From an uncultured Verrucomicrobiota bacterium (GTDB lineage Bacteria; Verrucomicrobiota; Kiritimatiellia; CAIVKH01), in assembly GCA_937873455.1 (NCBI GenBank), contig CALMYG010000043.1, forward strand, positions 186,001 to 250,000: 64,000 nucleotides of DNA, given 5' to 3'. Every line of letters starts with the position of its first letter. Positions within the stretch are counted from its first letter, which is position 1. Shown here piece after piece: positions 61,163-64,000 of this stretch. The notes under the pieces were generated by a model. It was not told the origin of the DNA. It saw nothing but the letters and a program-made list of their open reading frames with translations, and did no database searches. Both the position numbers and the translations under genes were made by a program.

Positions 61163-61287
61163 CGGGCGCATCTCCGAGTTTGTGCAAAGGTTCCTTGTAG
61201 GCCGGGGCTCTGTCCCCGGCGCCTCTCCGCCGACCGCAGAGGGTCGGCCTACACCAAGGCACTTGTCAAAACTCGGAGATGCGCCCG
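61163..61287. repeat. 125-base inverted-repeat element with nested hairpins
   Basis: The outer arms, CGGGCGCATCTCCGAGTTT at 61163-61181 and its exact complement at 61269-61287, are 19 bases each. Inside are a second pair (TGTAGGCCG, 61196-61204; CGGCCTACA, 61245-61253) and two short hairpins (GGGG/CCCC and CCGACC/GGTCGG). AAGCTGC flanks the element on both sides (61157-61163 and 61289-61295), which resembles a target-site duplication. No coding capacity is seen; it is probably a MITE- or REP-like element. Confidence 0.8.
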
Positions 61288-61298
61288 GAAGCTGCTGT

Positions 61299-62141
61299 TT
61301 AGCGATTCGGCAAAATGCTGTCGATCATGCCCGGACCCGGCGACTTTTCCGCGCGCTGCCCCACGGCTTCAATCCGTCCGTTGGGTTGAGATTGCAGTTG
61401 GATATGGCTGTACGCCTGGCCAAAGGTTTGCCCCTCCAGCCGGGCGCCAAATGGCGAATAAATCATATGCGCGTAGGTCCGGGGCGCGGTTTGAAACAAA
61501 ATATGCGCGTTGCCGACGGCATCCACCGCCAATTGCGGGGACTCATTCAAAACCGAGCGACCTAATGCAAAAACGCCGTAACATAAATTTGCGGCTTCGT
61601 CGTCGATCCGGAGAAGAATATGGTCCTGTTGTCCGCGGTTGATATGAAAAATCATGTAGGTGCGCGTCGTGTCATCGGCCGGGACAACCCCGGTAATCCG
61701 CGAAACCTCGCGACCGGTCACCACTTCCAAATGCCGCTTTTCCCCCCGGTAGGTTTTCCCCATCCAATCCACGCAGGGCTGTATGCTGTAATGGCCGGGT
61801 TGATTCATCGGGAAAATCCGGTTCATTTCGTTTGTGAACACCAACGTGCCCTGGGCGGACATCATCACCGGCGGCGGAGGCTCGACCTCGGGCAAGCGGG
61901 CCAGCGCATGTCCGAAATCATTGCGGACTTCGTAGTAGAAGCGCGGCCCGGTAGCGTCGCTGTTCAGCACCACCGGTTGACCGATCCGACTGCGCACCGT
62001 GGTTCGGGCGACGACCGGCTCGAATTGCAAATAAATCCGGTGGTCCAACCGGGTGGAGAGGTCGATCTGGGCGGAGACCCACGGCGGCACGGCGGCACAG
62101 GCAAGGGCAGTAAAAACGAGACAACGTAGAAATGATTTCAT
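61299..62141 (-). CDS. Secreted protein of unknown function
   Basis: 280 residues from the ATG at 62141, with a signal peptide (MKSFLRCLVFTALACAAVPPWVSA). The mature protein is beta-rich with blocks LVFTNEMNRIFPMNQPGHYSIQPCVDWMGK and YMIFHINRGQQDHILLRID. I do not recognise a family. It begins 22 bases after the phosphoesterase stop codon, in the same direction, and its C-terminus ends just beside the 125-base inverted repeat. Confidence 0.75.
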   Translation of the reverse strand: MKSFLRCLVFTALACAAVPPWVSAQIDLSTRLDHRIYLQFEPVVARTTVRSRIGQPVVLNSDATGPRFYYEVRNDFGHALARLPEVEPPPPVMMSAQGTLVFTNEMNRIFPMNQPGHYSIQPCVDWMGKTYRGEKRHLEVVTGREVSRITGVVPADDTTRTYMIFHINRGQQDHILLRIDDEAANLCYGVFALGRSVLNESPQLAVDAVGNAHILFQTAPRTYAHMIYSPFGARLEGQTFGQAYSHIQLQSQPNGRIEAVGQRAEKSPGPGMIDSILPNR

Positions 62142-62163
62142 GATAAGCAGGAACGGAGCAAGG

Positions 62164-62886
62164 TTAACGGCCGACGGCCAGCCGCGCGGCCAGGCGAGCG
62201 GGCAACCCCGCATCAATGATGGTTTTCTGAGCGGCTTGAATGTCGTAGGGTATTCGCCGCAGCTCAATCAAATTGTTGACCATATCGTAAATCACATAAG
62301 CGGCGCGTGGATCGCCATCCCGGGGTTGGCCGACGCTGCCGACATTGATGAAGTACTTTTTACCGACGCCGATCCTGATTTTTGTGTAGAGACCAAATCG
62401 GATGGTATCCGCCTTTTCAAAGGCAAGCGGAACGTGGGTATGGCCAAAGAAACAAACGGTGGATGTTTGGTAGCTAAAGTTGGACTCCGCCTCCAGCTTG
62501 TCAAAGACATAGCCCCAGGCCTCCGGGGTATCCAAGGTGCTATGGACCATGGTGAAGGTTTCGACCCGGGCGATGTACCGCAGGTTACGCAGGTATTCAA
62601 CCTGATCCGGATTCAATTGCTTGCGCGTCCATGCCACCACATCGGCAGCGAGGGGATGGAAATTATCGAGTTTTTCATCGTGCGAGCAGTAATGATCGTG
62701 GTTGCCCCGGACCGATACCGGACAGAGCGACCGGATTTTTTCCAGGCATTCAATGGGATTGCCGTTGTAACCGACAATATCGCCTACGCACGCATAATGC
62801 GTAACCGCGTGGCGAGCAGCATCCTCCAAAACCGCCTGGAGGGCGTGAACGTTGGCATGGATGTCCCCGAGAATGGCGTACTTCAT
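62164..62886 (-). CDS. Calcineurin-like metallophosphoesterase
   Basis: 240 residues. All metal-binding blocks are visible: GDIHANVHALQAV, GDIVGYNGNPIE, VRGNHDHYC, MVHSTLD and FFGHTHVPLAF, followed by NVGSVGQPRDGDPRAAYVI. This is the YfcE/DUF2436-like group of small phosphodiesterases. The substrate cannot be read from the sequence. It is transcribed with the secreted protein that follows. Confidence 0.93.
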   Translation of the reverse strand: MKYAILGDIHANVHALQAVLEDAARHAVTHYACVGDIVGYNGNPIECLEKIRSLCPVSVRGNHDHYCSHDEKLDNFHPLAADVVAWTRKQLNPDQVEYLRNLRYIARVETFTMVHSTLDTPEAWGYVFDKLEAESNFSYQTSTVCFFGHTHVPLAFEKADTIRFGLYTKIRIGVGKKYFINVGSVGQPRDGDPRAAYVIYDMVNNLIELRRIPYDIQAAQKTIIDAGLPARLAARLAVGR

Positions 62887-62952
62887 ACAAAACCGTTTTC
62901 CGACCTCATCATACCCAAATCAACCGGCAAAGGGAAGTTTTTAGGTACCCTC

Positions 62953-63255
62953 TCAGGAATAACGGATGACGAAACTATCAAACTCGCCGGTTGCGGTCGG
63001 CCATGAAAGGTCTTCACGGGTCACGTACCGGAAAATATGGGAGTCCCGCAATGCATTCAGGAAGCGGGTAAGCTCCTCTTCCTCGCCTTCGGCAACCAGC
63101 CGGACAGAACCCTCCATCATGTTCTGTACGTAACCGGTCACCGCGAACCCCCGGGCGATTTCCACCGTGGTAAAACGGAAACCGACGCCCTGGACACGAC
63201 CGTCAAACGTAGCGACCAGCCGTCGCGGCATTTTGTTTTTTTCCGACTTTGTCAT
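62953..63255 (-). CDS. acyP: Acylphosphatase
   Basis: 100 residues from the ATG at 63255. The active-site loop GRVQGVGFRFTTVEIARG has the Arg that binds phosphate, and GYVQNMMEGSVRLVAEGEEEELTRFL carries the Asn of the pair. It hydrolyses acyl phosphates. An ATG further upstream (63306) would overlap the divergent signal-peptidase gene. Confidence 0.93.
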   Translation of the reverse strand: MTKSEKNKMPRRLVATFDGRVQGVGFRFTTVEIARGFAVTGYVQNMMEGSVRLVAEGEEEELTRFLNALRDSHIFRYVTREDLSWPTATGEFDSFVIRYS

Positions 63256-63293
63256 GACGATGCCTGTATTTCGTAAAAGATTGGGGTATTTTA

Positions 63294-63791
63294 GTGAGGA
63301 TGACAAGACTCAAGACGCTCATTTGGGGTCGAAATCCGAAGAAAACCCTGTTGCGATGCCTGCTGCTGGGCCTGGTGGCCGCGTGGGTATTCGGGTGGTG
63401 GTTGCGCCCGGTTCGGGTCGTCGGCATCAGCATGGAACCCACCATGCACCACGGGGGCGTGCACCTGATCGATTTGCGCAAATTCCGCTCCCGGGAACCG
63501 GGTCGCGGCGACTTGGTCGCCATTGCCATGCCGGGCCGCCGATCCTTTTACCTCAAGCGTGTATTGGGTTTGCCCGGAGAAACGATTGCCTTTCGTCAGG
63601 GCAGACTGGTAATCAACGACCGTGAACTTCCGGAACCATATCTCTACGAACTCGGGGACTGGGAACTGGAGGATACCCCGATTCCGACCGGGGTTTATTT
63701 TGTGGCCGGAGACAACCGCGCCACACCTTTTTCCGGACATACCCTGGGCCTGGTGGAACGATCAAACATCGCCGGGGGATTGTTCCGATGA
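63294..63791 (+). CDS. lepB: Signal peptidase I
   Basis: 165 residues. One N-terminal helix (about 20-38) is followed by box B GISMEPTMHHGG with the catalytic Ser, box D FYLKRVLGLPGETI with the catalytic Lys, and box E VYFVAGDNRATPFSGHTLG. It cleaves Sec and Tat signal peptides on the outer face of the inner membrane. Start is GTG at 63294 (GGGG 7 bases upstream) or ATG at 63300. The compact size resembles Gram-positive type enzymes. Confidence 0.93.
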   Translation: MRMTRLKTLIWGRNPKKTLLRCLLLGLVAAWVFGWWLRPVRVVGISMEPTMHHGGVHLIDLRKFRSREPGRGDLVAIAMPGRRSFYLKRVLGLPGETIAFRQGRLVINDRELPEPYLYELGDWELEDTPIPTGVYFVAGDNRATPFSGHTLGLVERSNIAGGLFR

Positions 63792-64000
63792 ACCGGATCA
63801 GATTCGTTGCCTGGATCGTAGCGCTTGCCCTGCTTGGCGGATTTCTGGTGGCATGCTGGCCGACCGACCAACGAAAAGTCGCACGGCAAACCCGGGCATT
63901 CCTGAACGCGGTCGCCAAGAATGGACCGGAGAGCCTTCCGGTATCGGCGGCGCGCGCTTACGAGGCGGCCTCACACGTGGGCCCCGAATTAACGCTGAGA
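63788..64000 (+). CDS. N-terminal fragment of a membrane-anchored protein (cut by window edge)
   Basis: Seventy-one codons are visible before the end of the window. The N-terminus is a hydrophobic signal or lipobox-like segment (IVALALLGGFLVACWP), followed by a helical region (QTRAFLNAVAKNGPESLPVSAARAYEAASH). Its ATG overlaps the signal-peptidase stop codon (ATGA), so the two are an operon. Function cannot be judged. Confidence 0.65.
   Translation, partial: MNRIRFVAWIVALALLGGFLVACWPTDQRKVARQTRAFLNAVAKNGPESLPVSAARAYEAASHVGPELTLR

Overview
The window is a gene-dense, high-GC bacterial chromosome segment. It carries a full Gram-negative envelope toolkit: MCE/Mla-type lipid transport, two tripartite efflux systems with TolC-like outer-membrane proteins, lipoproteins, and outer-membrane beta-barrel candidates. 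The Bacteroidetes/PVC-like malate dehydrogenase, the DUF11/SdrB-type giant secreted protein and the paired TTCCAA-N3-TTGGAA intergenic palindromes suggest a member of the PVC superphylum, perhaps Kiritimatiellota or Verrucomicrobia. That placement is an inference, because no rRNA gene is present. I see no phage, no insertion sequence with a transposase and no CRISPR array.

Layout. 74-8480 (minus) is one tightly overlapping eight-gene operon: TolC, membrane-fusion protein, MacB-like ATPase and permease, then MlaE permease, a degenerate Mla-type ATPase, an MCE (MlaD) protein and a TPR lipoprotein. It physically joins an efflux pump to an MCE lipid transporter. 8552-16897 holds an SGNH hydrolase, RsmB, an aldo/keto reductase, GlgC, a CsgG-like lipoprotein and SerA. 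17004-21256 is a zinc/manganese uptake operon, with a His-rich outer-membrane protein and an ABC transporter behind a palindromic Fur/Zur-type operator. 21360-24931 holds two toxin-antitoxin modules around DUF362 and zinc-ribbon genes.

25066-37809 is mostly housekeeping: ClpB, a DUF151 nuclease, RtcB, 2-oxoacid dehydrogenase E1/E2, malate dehydrogenase, RlmB, a thioredoxin-like protein, HemW and a single-domain response regulator. 37891-45814 encodes very large secreted repeat proteins. Two of these ORFs look like one ~2.35 kaa gene split by a frameshift in a run of eight Gs. 46042-51009 carries SrkA, cardiolipin synthase, a DCC protein, a DEAD-box helicase and tRNA-Gly(TCC).

52025-58450 is an ArsR-led RND efflux operon (regulator, TolC, adaptor, pump, a truncated PII-like remnant, DUF6132 and DUF2892 proteins). 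It is followed by a winged-helix regulator whose receiver lacks the phospho-acceptor Asp and which sits behind an excellent sigma-54 promoter. The end of the window has FtsB/DivIC, enolase, a 125-bp inverted-repeat element, a phosphoesterase, acylphosphatase, signal peptidase I and the start of a further membrane-anchored protein.

The best candidates for something new are the hybrid Mac/MCE operon with a predicted inactive ATPase, the possibly phase-variable giant glycine-rich secreted protein, the sigma-54-driven regulator with a dead receiver, and the small palindromic repeat families.
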